Source: Plesiocystis pacifica SIR-1
GTDB taxonomy: Bacteria > Myxococcota_A > Polyangia > Nannocystales > Nannocystaceae
Assembly (NCBI RefSeq): GCF_000170895.1
Contig: NZ_ABCS01000008.1
Span: forward strand, 101,626-165,625
DNA length: 64,000 nt
Direction: 5' to 3'
Part shown: piece by piece, positions 54,828-63,821 of the stretch
Layout: each line of letters starts with the position of its first letter
Position numbering within the stretch: position 1 is the stretch's first letter
The notes under the pieces: generated by a model
What the model was told of the DNA's origin: nothing
The model's input: only the letters and a program-made list of their open reading frames with translations
The model's database searches: none
Made by a program: the position numbers and the translations under genes

Positions 54828-55898
54828 GTGCCCGGCTCTGTTAGGCTGGCGCCGCACTTGGACGCGCCCCCCTCAGCGTGGACGCTCCGACTCGCCGTCG
54901 TCGTGCTCTGCATCGTGTGGGGCAGCGCGTGGGTCGTGGTCCGCGACGGCCTCGACACCCTGCCCCCGCTGTTCTCGGCGGGGGTGCGCTTCGTGATCGC
55001 GGGGGCGTTCATGGCCGCGCTCGCGCCCTGGGCCCGACGCCGCGAGGGCGGGGCCGATCCGCCCGCGTGGCTGTGGCTGCTCGTCGCGACCACCAACTTC
55101 GCCATCGGCTACGGCGTCGTCTACTCGGTCCAGCAGGTGCTCCCGTCCGGGCTGGTCAGCTTGCTGTGGGCCGTCTACCCGGTGCTGATGGTCCTCGGCG
55201 CCCACTTCATCCTCGACGGGGAGCGCCTCGGCGCGCTGCAGTGGCTGGGCTTCTTGCTCGGCTTCCTCGGCGTCGCCGCGCTGTTCGGCAGCGACCTCGA
55301 CTCCCTCGGACCCACGGCGCGGCGCGACTCGGCGCTGCTGCTGCTGAGCCCCGCGGCCACGGCCGCCGGCACCCTCACCCTCAAGCGCCACGGCTCGCAG
55401 TGCAGCTCCGTCGTCCTCAACCGCAACGCGATGCTGTTCGGCGGCGCGCTGCTCCTGCTCGCCGCGCTGATCAGCGGCGAGCAGCTCCCGAGCCAGTGCG
55501 GCGCGCGGACGATCCTCGGCATGCTCTACCTCGCCCTGTTCGGCTCCGTGCTCACCCTCGGGCTCTACTACTGGGTGCTCCGCCACGGCTCGGCGAGCCG
55601 CCTGAGCCTGACCGCCTACGCCACGCCGGTGATCGCCCTGTCCCTGGGGTGGGTCATCCGCGACGAGCCGATCTACGCCAGCACGATCGTCGGCGCGCTG
55701 CTGATCGCGGGCGGCGTCGCGGTTGCGAACACGCGGACGGACCGAGACCGCGACGAAGACGGACTCGCGCCCGACCATGGCGCGGGGTTGTCGAGCGAAG
55801 ACGAGCAGCGCGAGCGCAGACACGAGCTGCTCGAGCGCGAACACGAGCGGCTCGAACACGACGGATTCGCGGACACACAACGGCCCGCGAGCAGGTGA
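54828..55898 (+). CDS. DMT-superfamily transporter (EamA type)
   Basis: A 356-residue transporter with ten hydrophobic segments in two EamA halves. The first half opens with LCIVWGSAWVVVRDGLDTLPPLFSAGVRFVIAG, the usual family start. The last ~45 residues are a hydrophilic Arg/Glu-rich tail that is not part of the fold. The GTG start at 54828 lies 33 nt after the protease gene. The family exports amino acids, nucleotide sugars or other metabolites, so the substrate is open. Confidence 0.9.
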   Translation: MPGSVRLAPHLDAPPSAWTLRLAVVVLCIVWGSAWVVVRDGLDTLPPLFSAGVRFVIAGAFMAALAPWARRREGGADPPAWLWLLVATTNFAIGYGVVYSVQQVLPSGLVSLLWAVYPVLMVLGAHFILDGERLGALQWLGFLLGFLGVAALFGSDLDSLGPTARRDSALLLLSPAATAAGTLTLKRHGSQCSSVVLNRNAMLFGGALLLLAALISGEQLPSQCGARTILGMLYLALFGSVLTLGLYYWVLRHGSASRLSLTAYATPVIALSLGWVIRDEPIYASTIVGALLIAGGVAVANTRTDRDRDEDGLAPDHGAGLSSEDEQRERRHELLEREHERLEHDGFADTQRPASR

Positions 55899-55943
55899 CC
55901 GAGCTGTACACTCGTCGGACACCCGTAGTTTCCGAGAGTAGCC

Positions 55944-56408
55944 ATGTCGCAAGTCCCGCCCATCATCAAAAAACGCCTCCGCACCCTCGAGTCCCGCGCC
56001 GCCATCGAAGAGCTGCGCGCCAACTATGCCCGGCGCTCGGACGCCGTGTTCAACGAGCCCGGCAACGCCAGCGCCGTGGCCCTCGCCGACCTGTTCACCG
56101 ACGACGGCGTCCTCGACCTCGGACCGTTCGGAAAATTCGAAGGCCGCGACGCGCTGATCAACGCCTTCGAGAACCTCCTGCCCCAGGGCACCAAGTGGTC
56201 GACGCACTACATCGTCAACCCGGTCATCGAGGTCGACGGCGACGCCGCGACCGGTGATTGGTACTACCTGATCGACTCGCTGCCCGCTGGCGAGGGCGCC
56301 CAGCTCGTCCAGTTCCGCGGCGGCTACTCCGACAAGTACGTCCGCGTCGACGGCGAGTGGCGCATCAAGGAGGCCCTCACCCGCTACTTCGTGCCTCCGA
56401 GCGAGTAG
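55944..56408 (+). CDS. SnoaL-like / NTF2-fold protein
   Basis: A 154-residue single-domain protein. The pattern AIEELRANYARRSDAVFN, DLFTDDGVLDLGPFGKFEGRDAL, WSTHYIVNPVIEVDGDAATGDWYYL and WRIKEALTRYF is the cone-shaped SnoaL/NTF2 fold, found in dehydratases, cyclases and ligand-binding proteins. The usual catalytic His/Asp set is not clear. Its ATG lies 46 nt after the transporter gene; the stop is 17 nt before the large sensor-kinase gene. Confidence 0.88.
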   Translation: MSQVPPIIKKRLRTLESRAAIEELRANYARRSDAVFNEPGNASAVALADLFTDDGVLDLGPFGKFEGRDALINAFENLLPQGTKWSTHYIVNPVIEVDGDAATGDWYYLIDSLPAGEGAQLVQFRGGYSDKYVRVDGEWRIKEALTRYFVPPSE

Positions 56409-56425
56409 GCGACCGCGCCCCTTCG

Positions 56426-59400
56426 ATGATCCCGAACCCCACCGGCTACATCAACGTCACGCGCGAGCGGGGCTCGGACCGGGTCCAGGTGTTCGAGGCC
56501 CAGCTCGCCGAGAGCGGACGCCGGGTCGTCGTCGCCTCGATGCGCGTCGACAACCCCGAGCTCGAGGCCCGCGTCGCCCACGAGTTCGCCCAGCTCGTCG
56601 ACGTGCAGGTCGACGGCCTCGCCCGCGCGCTCAGCCTCGAGCGCGCGGACGGGCTGATCACCACGGTGTTCGAGCGCCCCGCCGGCATCACGCTGGCGAC
56701 CTGCGCCGAGCACCGGGTCATCTCCATCGCCGACCTGCTCGAGATCGGCGCGCAGCTGGCCGAGATCCTCGCCCGCGTCCACGCCCGCGGGCTCTTGCAC
56801 CGCAGCATCCGCCCGGCGCGGGCCTTCATCGAGGCCGACCCGCTGCGCGTCAGCCTCGCGGGCGTCGGGGTCCGGGCCCTGCTGACCTGGGAACGCGAGA
56901 CCCTCGACGAGGGCGCGCTGCTGACCGAGGTGCTGGCCTACGCCGCCCCCGAGCAGACCGGCCGCACCAACCGCGGCACGGACGCGCGCAGCGACCTCTA
57001 CTCCCTCGGGGCGGTGCTCTACGAGCTGCTCGTGGGCGAGCCGCCCTTCGTGTGCGCGGGCCTGCTCGAGCTCGTCTACGCCCACCTCGCCCGGACCCCA
57101 GAGCCCGCCCACGCGCGCCGCCTCGACGTCCCCGACGGGCTCTCGCGGGTGCTCGCCAAGCTCCTCGCCAAGGCGCCCCAGGAGCGCTACCAGAGCGCGA
57201 CCAGCCTCGCCGCCGATCTCCGCGCGCTCCAGACCCTGCACGCCGCAGGCGACGACACCCGCGGCTTCGAGCTCGACACCAGCGAGCGCGGCTGGGCCCT
57301 CCACCCGCCGACCCTGACCTTCGGCCATGAGCGCGAGTGTGCCCGGCTCCGGGCCCTCGCCGAACAGGGCGTCGACGCGGGCGCGAGCGCGGGCCTGGCC
57401 GTGGTCGGGGCCCGCGGCATGGGCAAGTCCACGGTCTTGCTCGAGCTCCAAAACCACCTCACGCAGCGCGGCGCCCTGGTCGGTCAGGGCAGCTTCCGCG
57501 CGACGGCCACGCGCCCCTACTCGGCCATCGCCGACGCCATCACCCAGATCCTCGAGCAGCTGCTCAGCCGCGACGACGAGTCCCTCGCGCACTGGCGGGC
57601 GCGGCTGCAGCGGAGCCTCGGCGGCGTCGCGGCCCTCGCCGTCGAGCTCGTCCCGACCCTGGCGGCGCTCGTCGATCCCCAGCTCGCCTCGCCGACGCAG
57701 GCCCTCGACGACGCCGCCGCCCCCCACGAGCGCGTGCTGCTGACCGTCGCCCGAGTGTGCGCAGCGCTGCGAGGGAGCGAGCCCCTGGTACTGGTCATCG
57801 AGGATCTCGAGCTCGCCGAAACCAGCAGCCTCGAGCTCCTCGCAACCTTGCTCGCGGGCCAGGGCGAGGGCAGCTTGCTCGTGCTCGTGAGCGCGACCCC
57901 GGCGACGGAGGCCGACGACGCGCACGCCCTGCGACGGCTCGCGCGGCTGTGCCGAGAGATCGGCGCGCCGGCCCTCGACACCGTCGCCCTCGCCCCCCTG
58001 TCCGTCGACCGGGTCGCGACCATGGTCGAGCTCAGCTTGGACTGCCCGGCCGAGGACGCCGCCGCGCTCGCGCCCCTGCTGACCCGCAAGACCGGCGGCA
58101 TCCCCCTGCTCCTGCACCGGCTGCTCTCGCTGCTGCACGAGGACGGGCTGCTCTCGCCCTCCCCGACGGGCTGGCGCTGGGACCTCGACCAGGTCGAGGC
58201 CGCCGACCTCCCCGGGGACCTGCACGAGTTCATGATCCGGGAGCTCCGCGCCCTCGAGCCCTCGACCGCCGCGCTGCTGCGCCTGGCCGCCTGCGTCGGC
58301 CCCGAGTTTGACGTCGAGACCCTCGCGGCGACCTCCGCCCAGCCCCTCGACGCCCTCGTCCGCGAGCTCTACACCCTCGTCGAGGCCGGGCTGCTCAACC
58401 CCGTCCACGATCGCTACCGCTTCGCCCACGAGGACATCCGGACCACGGCCCTGGCCGACTGCCCCGCGCGCGAGCGGGCCAGCTTGCACTGGCGCGTGGC
58501 CGAGCACGCCATGGCCGCGGGCTCCGTCCACGCGCGCGCCCAGCTGTTCGCCGTCGCCGAGCACCTCGAGGCCGCCCTCGCCCAGGACCGGCCCCCGCCC
58601 GGGCTCGACGATCCCGAGCGCCGCGCCCGGGTCGTCGACCACCTGTCGCGGGCGGGGGCGCGCGCCCTCGACGAGGCCGCCCCGCGCCTCGCCCTGCGCT
58701 ACCTCGAGCGCTGCACGGCCCTGCTCGGCGCCCCCGAAGCCGAGGACCTCGCCACCCACACCGGCAGCGATCACGCCCGCCTCGCCGCCCTCCACCACGA
58801 CCGCGCCCGGGCCTTCGCCGCCCTCGGCCAGGACCGCGCCGACACCATCTTCGCCGCCTTGCTGGACTGCGCCGTCGAGCCCGAGCTGGCCGTCGCCATC
58901 GCCCGCGCCCGCGTCGCGCACCTGCACCTGCGGGGCCGCAGCGTCGAGGCCGTGGATCTGGCCCTCGAGCGCCTCGCCGCCCACGGCTGCCCCCTGCCCC
59001 GCCGCCCGAGCCGCTGGCGCGCCCGCGCCAAGCTGGTGCGCGCGTGGACGCAGCTGCGCAAGCTCGACGCCGCGGCCGTGCTCGCGCTCCCGCGCTGCAC
59101 CGATCCCGACGCGGTCGCCGTCATGGCCCTGCTCGACAAGGCCAAGAACGCCGCCTTCGCCGTCGACCACAACCTCTACGAGCTGCTCATCGCCGCGCAG
59201 ATCGAGTGGACCCTGCGCGCGGGCAGCCACCCGACCCTGCCCACGGCCATCGCCCAGCTCGCGACCACGGTCGCCGCGTCGTCCGTGCGCCACGTCGAGG
59301 GCGCCGTCGCCCTCGCCCAGCTGGCCCAAGCCGTCGCGCCGAGCTTGACCGACCGCCCCGGGCAAGTGCGGACGACCTGCGCCGCCCAGTTCTTCGTCTG

Positions 59401-62101
59401 CCACCTGAGCCAGCCCTTCCCCTCGGTCCTCGCCGCGGTCCGGGACGCCTACCCCCAGGCCCTCGAGGCCGGCGACTCGCTGTGGGCGGGCTACGCCGGC
59501 GCCCTCGAGCTCTCGATGCAGCTCGACACGGGGACCCACCTCGAGACCCTCGGGCGGGACTGCCAGGCGCGGCTCGCCGAGCTGCGCGGGCGCTCGTCGA
59601 GCGAAGCGCAGCTGCGCATGCGATCGCTCGAGGCCCTGACCCAGCGGCTGCGCCGTGGCGAGCTCGGCGACGATCCGGACCGCGCCCTGCACCCCGCCGA
59701 GCTCGAGGCCGCGGGCGCCAGCCGCTACGGCGTCACCGTGGCGGCCACCAACTGGGCCCTCGGCGAGCTGCTCTTGGGTCGACCGGCCCGGGCCCTCGAG
59801 GTCTCCGCCCGCGCCTTCCCCACGAGCGAGCAGGTCCTGGTCGCGTCCTGGCTGATCCCCCGCCTGGCCGTGACCATGCTGAGCGCCGACTTCCAGGTCC
59901 GCGCTCGCGCCCAACACGGCGAGGCCCCAGGCCTGCCCGCCAAGCTGCGCCGCCGGGCCCACGCCCTGGTCCTGCGCTGGGCCCGGCACAACCCCCACAA
60001 CTACGCCCACTACCGCGAGCTCGCCCGTGGCCTCCAGCGCCTCCGCGCTCGCCCTCCGCGACAGCTCGCCGCGCTCCGCCACCTCGAGCGCGCGCGCACC
60101 CTCGCCGCCGCCCGTGGCTGCCGGTGGCTGGAGGGCTTGAGCGCCGAGCTCATCACCCAGATCGCCCTCGCCCCCTCTCCCGGCTCCCCCGACGACGCCC
60201 TGAGCAGCTACAGCCTCGGCGCGCGGCTGATGGCGCTGCGGGCCTACTCGAGCTGGGGCGCGCGGCTGCCCGCCGAGCGCCTGCGCGAGGCGAGCTTGCC
60301 CGACGAGCTCGCAGACTTCGGCCCGCGCGAGGGCAGCTCGGGCGGTCGGCTCGCGGCCAGCACCTCGAGCGCCCCCGGCCGCTCCCTGGCCTCGTCGAAC
60401 AAGGCCAGCCTCGAGCTCCGCCGCGGCCACGGCCAGGGCGGCGTCCAGGCCCTCGACTACGAGAGCGTGGTCCGCAGCGTGTCCGCCATCGCCATGGGCC
60501 TGGGCCTCGACGAGGTCGTCGCCCAGGTCCTGCGAGCCGCGCTGACCAACGCCGGGGCGGACCACGGCGCCCTCGTGCTCGAGCGCAACGGGCGGGTCGG
60601 GCTGGTCGGCGTCGCCCAGCTCGCCCCCGACACCGGCGAGGTCGAGAGCGAGGTCTTCCCCCGGTCCCTCGCCCTCGACCAGGCGGAGCAGCGCGTGCCC
60701 ACCTCGCTGATCCGCCTGGTCATGCGCACGAGCCAGGCGCTGATCCTCGACGACCTCGAAGACCCCGCCAACGCCCGCTTTCACGGGGACCCCTACCTCG
60801 ACGCGACCGCGGCCCGATCCCTGCTCGTCATGCCCGTGCGCCTCGACGACCGGCCGCTCGGTGTCCTGGCCCTCGAGCACCACGGCTCACCGGGGAGCTT
60901 CCACGCCGCGCGCCTCGACGCGCTCCAGCTCATCGTCGGGCAGGCCGCGCGGGCCCTCGATCGCGCGCGCATCCACGGCGCCCTGCTCGAGAGCGAGACC
61001 CGGTGGCGCTCGCTCGTCGACGGGGCCCCCGATCTCATCGCCCTGCTCGGCGAGCGCGGCCGCGTCGAGTTCGTCAACCGCAGCCAGGGCCCGCGCCCCG
61101 ATGAGCACCGCGCCATCCTCGAGCGCTTCGCCGAGTCTTCCCTGCCCAAGCAAGCGTGGTCCCAGGCCGTCGCCGCCGCCCTCGAGTTCAGCCGAGGCAG
61201 CGAGCTCGACCTCGAGCTCCCGGCCCTCGCCGCCGACACCCCCGCTCGCCACTTCCACGCCCGCCTCGCCCCCCTCGCCACCCCGGCCGAGGACCACGCC
61301 CAGGGCCGCGTCATCGTCATCGCCACCGAGGTCACCGCGACCAAGCGCGCCGAGGCCGAGCGCAGCCGCCTCGCCACCCAGCTGCGTCAGCAGCAGCGCC
61401 TCGAGGCCATCGGCACCCTCGCCAGCGGCGTCGCCCACGAGATCAACAACCCCATCCAAGGGATCCTCAGCTACGCCGAGCTCCTCGACGAGGACCGCGA
61501 CAAGCCCGAGGTCGTCGGGGAGTTCGCCCTCGAGATCCGGCGGGAGTCCGAGCGCGTGGCGACCATCGTCCGCGACCTGCTGACCTTCTCCCGGTCCGAG
61601 GAGCGCCAGCCCTTCGAGGCGGTCCGCTTCGCCAGCGTGCTCGACAGCATGATGACCCTGCTGCGCGTGACCCTCGAGCACGATCGCGTCGAGCTGCGCA
61701 TCGTCGGGCTCGAGCAGGCCCCGAGCCTGCGCTGCCGCCCGCAGCAGCTGCGCCAGGTGCTGATCAACCTGATCACCAACGCCCGCGACGCCCTCAACTC
61801 CGCCGACACCGGCGAGGGCGCGCCCAAGGCCATCGAGGTCCGCGTCACCAGCGAGCGCCCGAACTGGCTGACGATCCGCGTCGAAGACAACGGCCCCGGC
61901 ATCCCCCCCGAGGTCCTCCCCCGCATCTTCGACCCCTTCTACACGACCAAGGGCCGCCACGAGGGCACCGGGCTCGGCCTGGCCCTGTCCCACGGCATCG
62001 TCAGCGAACACGGCGGGCAGCTGTCCGTGGACAGCCCCCCGGGCCGCGGCGCGTGCTTTCGCATCGACCTCCCGCTCGCGGGGCCTGCCGAGGAGAGCTG
62101 A
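56426..62101 (+). CDS. Pseudokinase / AAA ATPase / GAF-PAS sensor histidine kinase
   Basis: An 1891-residue fusion. Residues ~15-275 are a Ser/Thr-kinase fold that keeps the APEQ and SDLYSLG segments but has HRS (Ser127) instead of catalytic HRD, LAGVG instead of DFG and no VAIK lysine, so it is a pseudokinase. Next is a MalT/SARP-like AAA ATPase with P-loop GARGMGKST (328-336), a long helical repeat region (~620-1330), a GAF domain (~1345-1510), a PAS-like domain (~1520-1640), HisKA with His1671 in VAHEINNP and a HATPase with EDNGPGIPP and GTGLGLALS. The family is known in cyanobacteria and myxobacteria, normally with an intact kinase. No response regulator follows. Confidence 0.92.
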   Translation: MIPNPTGYINVTRERGSDRVQVFEAQLAESGRRVVVASMRVDNPELEARVAHEFAQLVDVQVDGLARALSLERADGLITTVFERPAGITLATCAEHRVISIADLLEIGAQLAEILARVHARGLLHRSIRPARAFIEADPLRVSLAGVGVRALLTWERETLDEGALLTEVLAYAAPEQTGRTNRGTDARSDLYSLGAVLYELLVGEPPFVCAGLLELVYAHLARTPEPAHARRLDVPDGLSRVLAKLLAKAPQERYQSATSLAADLRALQTLHAAGDDTRGFELDTSERGWALHPPTLTFGHERECARLRALAEQGVDAGASAGLAVVGARGMGKSTVLLELQNHLTQRGALVGQGSFRATATRPYSAIADAITQILEQLLSRDDESLAHWRARLQRSLGGVAALAVELVPTLAALVDPQLASPTQALDDAAAPHERVLLTVARVCAALRGSEPLVLVIEDLELAETSSLELLATLLAGQGEGSLLVLVSATPATEADDAHALRRLARLCREIGAPALDTVALAPLSVDRVATMVELSLDCPAEDAAALAPLLTRKTGGIPLLLHRLLSLLHEDGLLSPSPTGWRWDLDQVEAADLPGDLHEFMIRELRALEPSTAALLRLAACVGPEFDVETLAATSAQPLDALVRELYTLVEAGLLNPVHDRYRFAHEDIRTTALADCPARERASLHWRVAEHAMAAGSVHARAQLFAVAEHLEAALAQDRPPPGLDDPERRARVVDHLSRAGARALDEAAPRLALRYLERCTALLGAPEAEDLATHTGSDHARLAALHHDRARAFAALGQDRADTIFAALLDCAVEPELAVAIARARVAHLHLRGRSVEAVDLALERLAAHGCPLPRRPSRWRARAKLVRAWTQLRKLDAAAVLALPRCTDPDAVAVMALLDKAKNAAFAVDHNLYELLIAAQIEWTLRAGSHPTLPTAIAQLATTVAASSVRHVEGAVALAQLAQAVAPSLTDRPGQVRTTCAAQFFVCHLSQPFPSVLAAVRDAYPQALEAGDSLWAGYAGALELSMQLDTGTHLETLGRDCQARLAELRGRSSSEAQLRMRSLEALTQRLRRGELGDDPDRALHPAELEAAGASRYGVTVAATNWALGELLLGRPARALEVSARAFPTSEQVLVASWLIPRLAVTMLSADFQVRARAQHGEAPGLPAKLRRRAHALVLRWARHNPHNYAHYRELARGLQRLRARPPRQLAALRHLERARTLAAARGCRWLEGLSAELITQIALAPSPGSPDDALSSYSLGARLMALRAYSSWGARLPAERLREASLPDELADFGPREGSSGGRLAASTSSAPGRSLASSNKASLELRRGHGQGGVQALDYESVVRSVSAIAMGLGLDEVVAQVLRAALTNAGADHGALVLERNGRVGLVGVAQLAPDTGEVESEVFPRSLALDQAEQRVPTSLIRLVMRTSQALILDDLEDPANARFHGDPYLDATAARSLLVMPVRLDDRPLGVLALEHHGSPGSFHAARLDALQLIVGQAARALDRARIHGALLESETRWRSLVDGAPDLIALLGERGRVEFVNRSQGPRPDEHRAILERFAESSLPKQAWSQAVAAALEFSRGSELDLELPALAADTPARHFHARLAPLATPAEDHAQGRVIVIATEVTATKRAEAERSRLATQLRQQQRLEAIGTLASGVAHEINNPIQGILSYAELLDEDRDKPEVVGEFALEIRRESERVATIVRDLLTFSRSEERQPFEAVRFASVLDSMMTLLRVTLEHDRVELRIVGLEQAPSLRCRPQQLRQVLINLITNARDALNSADTGEGAPKAIEVRVTSERPNWLTIRVEDNGPGIPPEVLPRIFDPFYTTKGRHEGTGLGLALSHGIVSEHGGQLSVDSPPGRGACFRIDLPLAGPAEES

Positions 62102-62108
62102 CGCGCCC

Positions 62109-62597
62109 TCACTTGCAGGGGCCGGGGTACTGATACTTCTGCGCCGGGCAGTTGCCGTAGACCGCCTCGAAGGTCCGCCCGTCACAGCCGCAGTACTCGC
62201 GCACGCCTTTTTTGCAGTCGATCTTCGCGTCGCACTCCCAGACCGCCTCGCAGCCCTGCCCGCCGACGCAGGTCTCGCCCTCGAGGCAGGCGCCCTTCTC
62301 CGCGGGGTCGCAGCTCAGATCCTCGCGCTCCTCGGCCACGGCTGGAGCGCCGCCTCCGTCCGCGCCGGCCGCGTTGGCGGCCGTGTCCGCGCCCCCCGCC
62401 TCGGCGGCCTTGGCCTCACCGCCCTCGCCAGCCTTGGCCTCACCACCCTCCGCGGCCTTCGCATCGCCCCCCTCGGCCTTGGCGTCGGTGTCCTCCCCCG
62501 CCTCGCCCTTGTCCTTGCACGCAGACAGGGACACGGACAGCGCGAGCGAGGTCAGCACGAGGGTGAGCGAGCGGGGCAGCAGCATCGGCGCGAGCAT
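62109..62597 (-). CDS. Lipoprotein with Kazal-like C-terminal domain
   Basis: A 162-residue protein from ATG 62597 (62585 is also possible). The lipobox ends LSAC (Cys27). A repeat region of GGEAKA-type hexapeptides (about 40-75) forms a flexible spacer. The C-terminal ~65 residues hold ten cysteines, and the end, EYCGCDGRTFEAVYGNCPAQ...GPC, is similar to Kazal protease-inhibitor domains of the CGCDGKTY form seen in myxobacteria. It may inhibit proteases at the cell surface. Divergent from the YbaK gene with a 27-bp gap. Confidence 0.75.
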   Translation of the reverse strand: MLAPMLLPRSLTLVLTSLALSVSLSACKDKGEAGEDTDAKAEGGDAKAAEGGEAKAGEGGEAKAAEAGGADTAANAAGADGGGAPAVAEEREDLSCDPAEKGACLEGETCVGGQGCEAVWECDAKIDCKKGVREYCGCDGRTFEAVYGNCPAQKYQYPGPCK

Positions 62598-62624
62598 AGC
62601 AGCACGCGGGCTACACTCGGCGCC

Positions 62625-63095
62625 GTGATCCTCGAGCGCATCCGGGAGCTGCTGACCACCCACGAGCTCCCCTTTTGCGAGCTCCACCACCCGCCCACGC
62701 GGACCTCACGAGACAGCGCCCGCGAGCGCGGCGAGCCCCTCGAGATCGGCGGCAAGGCCCTGCTCATCAAGGTCGACGATCGCTTCGCGCTGTTCGTGCT
62801 GTCCGCCGCCCGCCGCCTCGACTCCAAGGCCCTGCGCCGCAGCGTCGGCGCCCGCAAGTCCCGCTTCGCCACCCCCGAGGAGCTCGCCGCGCTGACCGGC
62901 GGGTTGGTGCCCGGCAGCGTGCCCCCCTTCGGCGAGCCCATCCTCCCCTTCCCGTTGATCGCCGACGCCTCCGTGCTGGCCAACGCGCGCATCGCCTTCA
63001 ACGCCGGCTCGCTCACAGACTCCATCGTTTTGGCCACCGCAGACTGGGCCAAGGTCGCCCGGCCGCGGGTGCTGGAATTCACGACCACGCCCTGA
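62625..63095 (+). CDS. YbaK/EbsC-family aminoacyl-tRNA deacylase
   Basis: A 156-residue single-domain protein, GTG start at 62625. It carries the family fold with the conserved segment GGKALLIKVDDRFALFVLSAARRLD (substrate lysine region), then GARKSRFATPEELAALTGGLVPGSVPPFG, where GxxPPFG is the hallmark loop. The family hydrolyses mischarged tRNA such as Cys- or Ala-tRNA(Pro). Which mischarged tRNA is cleared cannot be told. It stands alone, divergent from the Kazal lipoprotein. Confidence 0.9.
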   Translation: MILERIRELLTTHELPFCELHHPPTRTSRDSARERGEPLEIGGKALLIKVDDRFALFVLSAARRLDSKALRRSVGARKSRFATPEELAALTGGLVPGSVPPFGEPILPFPLIADASVLANARIAFNAGSLTDSIVLATADWAKVARPRVLEFTTTP

Positions 63096-63139
63096 CACAG
63101 GGCCCGCCCGACTTGCTACCATCGCGGGGGGTCCCGTCC

Positions 63140-63727
63140 ATGCTCGATCGTACCGTCGCCTTTCGCCTGGGAGCGCAGTGGCTCGTCGTCTCTGCCGCGG
63201 GGACGAACCCACGCTCGACTGGAGGCCGCCGACTGTCCGTCTCGGAGCTGCGCTGGTCCCTCCGCCAGCTCGGCGACGTCCACCTCCTGCGCCGGCTCAT
63301 CGCCATCGCCGACATCTCCCGGCCCTCCTCGCCCATGGCCGTCTCGGCCACCTTCCGCGTCGACGATCGCCTGGCCATGCTGCGCATCGTCGACGCGCTC
63401 GTCGCCCAGGGCCGGCTCCACGCCGACGCCCGCTCCTCCCTCCGCGGCGGCGCTCAGGCCCAGGAGTACGTGCCCAACCAGGCCGCCGAGCCCGAGGAGC
63501 GAGAGGTCGTCAACGAGGAGCTCGGGTGGATCGAGATCGAGCTCAAGGACGAAGACGGCGACCCCGTGCCCAAGGCCAAGTACGAGCTGACCCTCCCCGA
63601 CGGGACCAAGAAGACCGGCCGACTCAACGCCGAGGGCTTCGCTCGGGTCAACAACATCCCGGACGGCGAGTGTCAGGTCTGCTTCCCGGACTACGACTAC
63701 TCCTCCTGGAACGCTGCTGCCTCTTAA
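63140..63727 (+). CDS. Protein with a type VI spike-associated-like C-terminal domain
   Basis: A 195-residue protein from ATG 63140 (the open frame extends further upstream but overlaps ybaK). The N-terminal ~100 residues (SELRWSLRQLGDVHLLRRLIAIADISRPSSPM) form an unassigned domain. The C-terminal ~65 residues (WIEIELKDEDGDPVPKAKYELTLPDG, then DGECQVCFPDYDYSSW) resemble the beta-sandwich domain at the ends of VgrG-type proteins and nearby accessory proteins. This suggests a link to a contractile or secretion apparatus lying beyond the window edge. That link is inference. Confidence 0.6.
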   Translation: MLDRTVAFRLGAQWLVVSAAGTNPRSTGGRRLSVSELRWSLRQLGDVHLLRRLIAIADISRPSSPMAVSATFRVDDRLAMLRIVDALVAQGRLHADARSSLRGGAQAQEYVPNQAAEPEEREVVNEELGWIEIELKDEDGDPVPKAKYELTLPDGTKKTGRLNAEGFARVNNIPDGECQVCFPDYDYSSWNAAAS

Positions 63728-63801
63728 TGGCCCCCGCAGGCGAGACGGACTGGGGGCGGGTTGTCCTCAAACGCGTTCGTGCCTTCTAGTGGGTGTGTGG
63801 T

Positions 63802-63821
63802 CGCCCCCAGAGGGGGCGTTT
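63802..63821 (+). terminator. Probable intrinsic terminator
   Basis: A 7-bp GC stem, CGCCCCC-AGA-GGGGGCG, is followed by TTTG, about 75 nt after the stop of the preceding gene. The T-tract is short, so confidence is moderate. Confidence 0.5.

Noticed and set aside
56384..60883. 1499-residue minus-strand open frame
   Set aside because: It lies opposite the sensor-kinase gene and has no domain; it is a mirror of codon bias.
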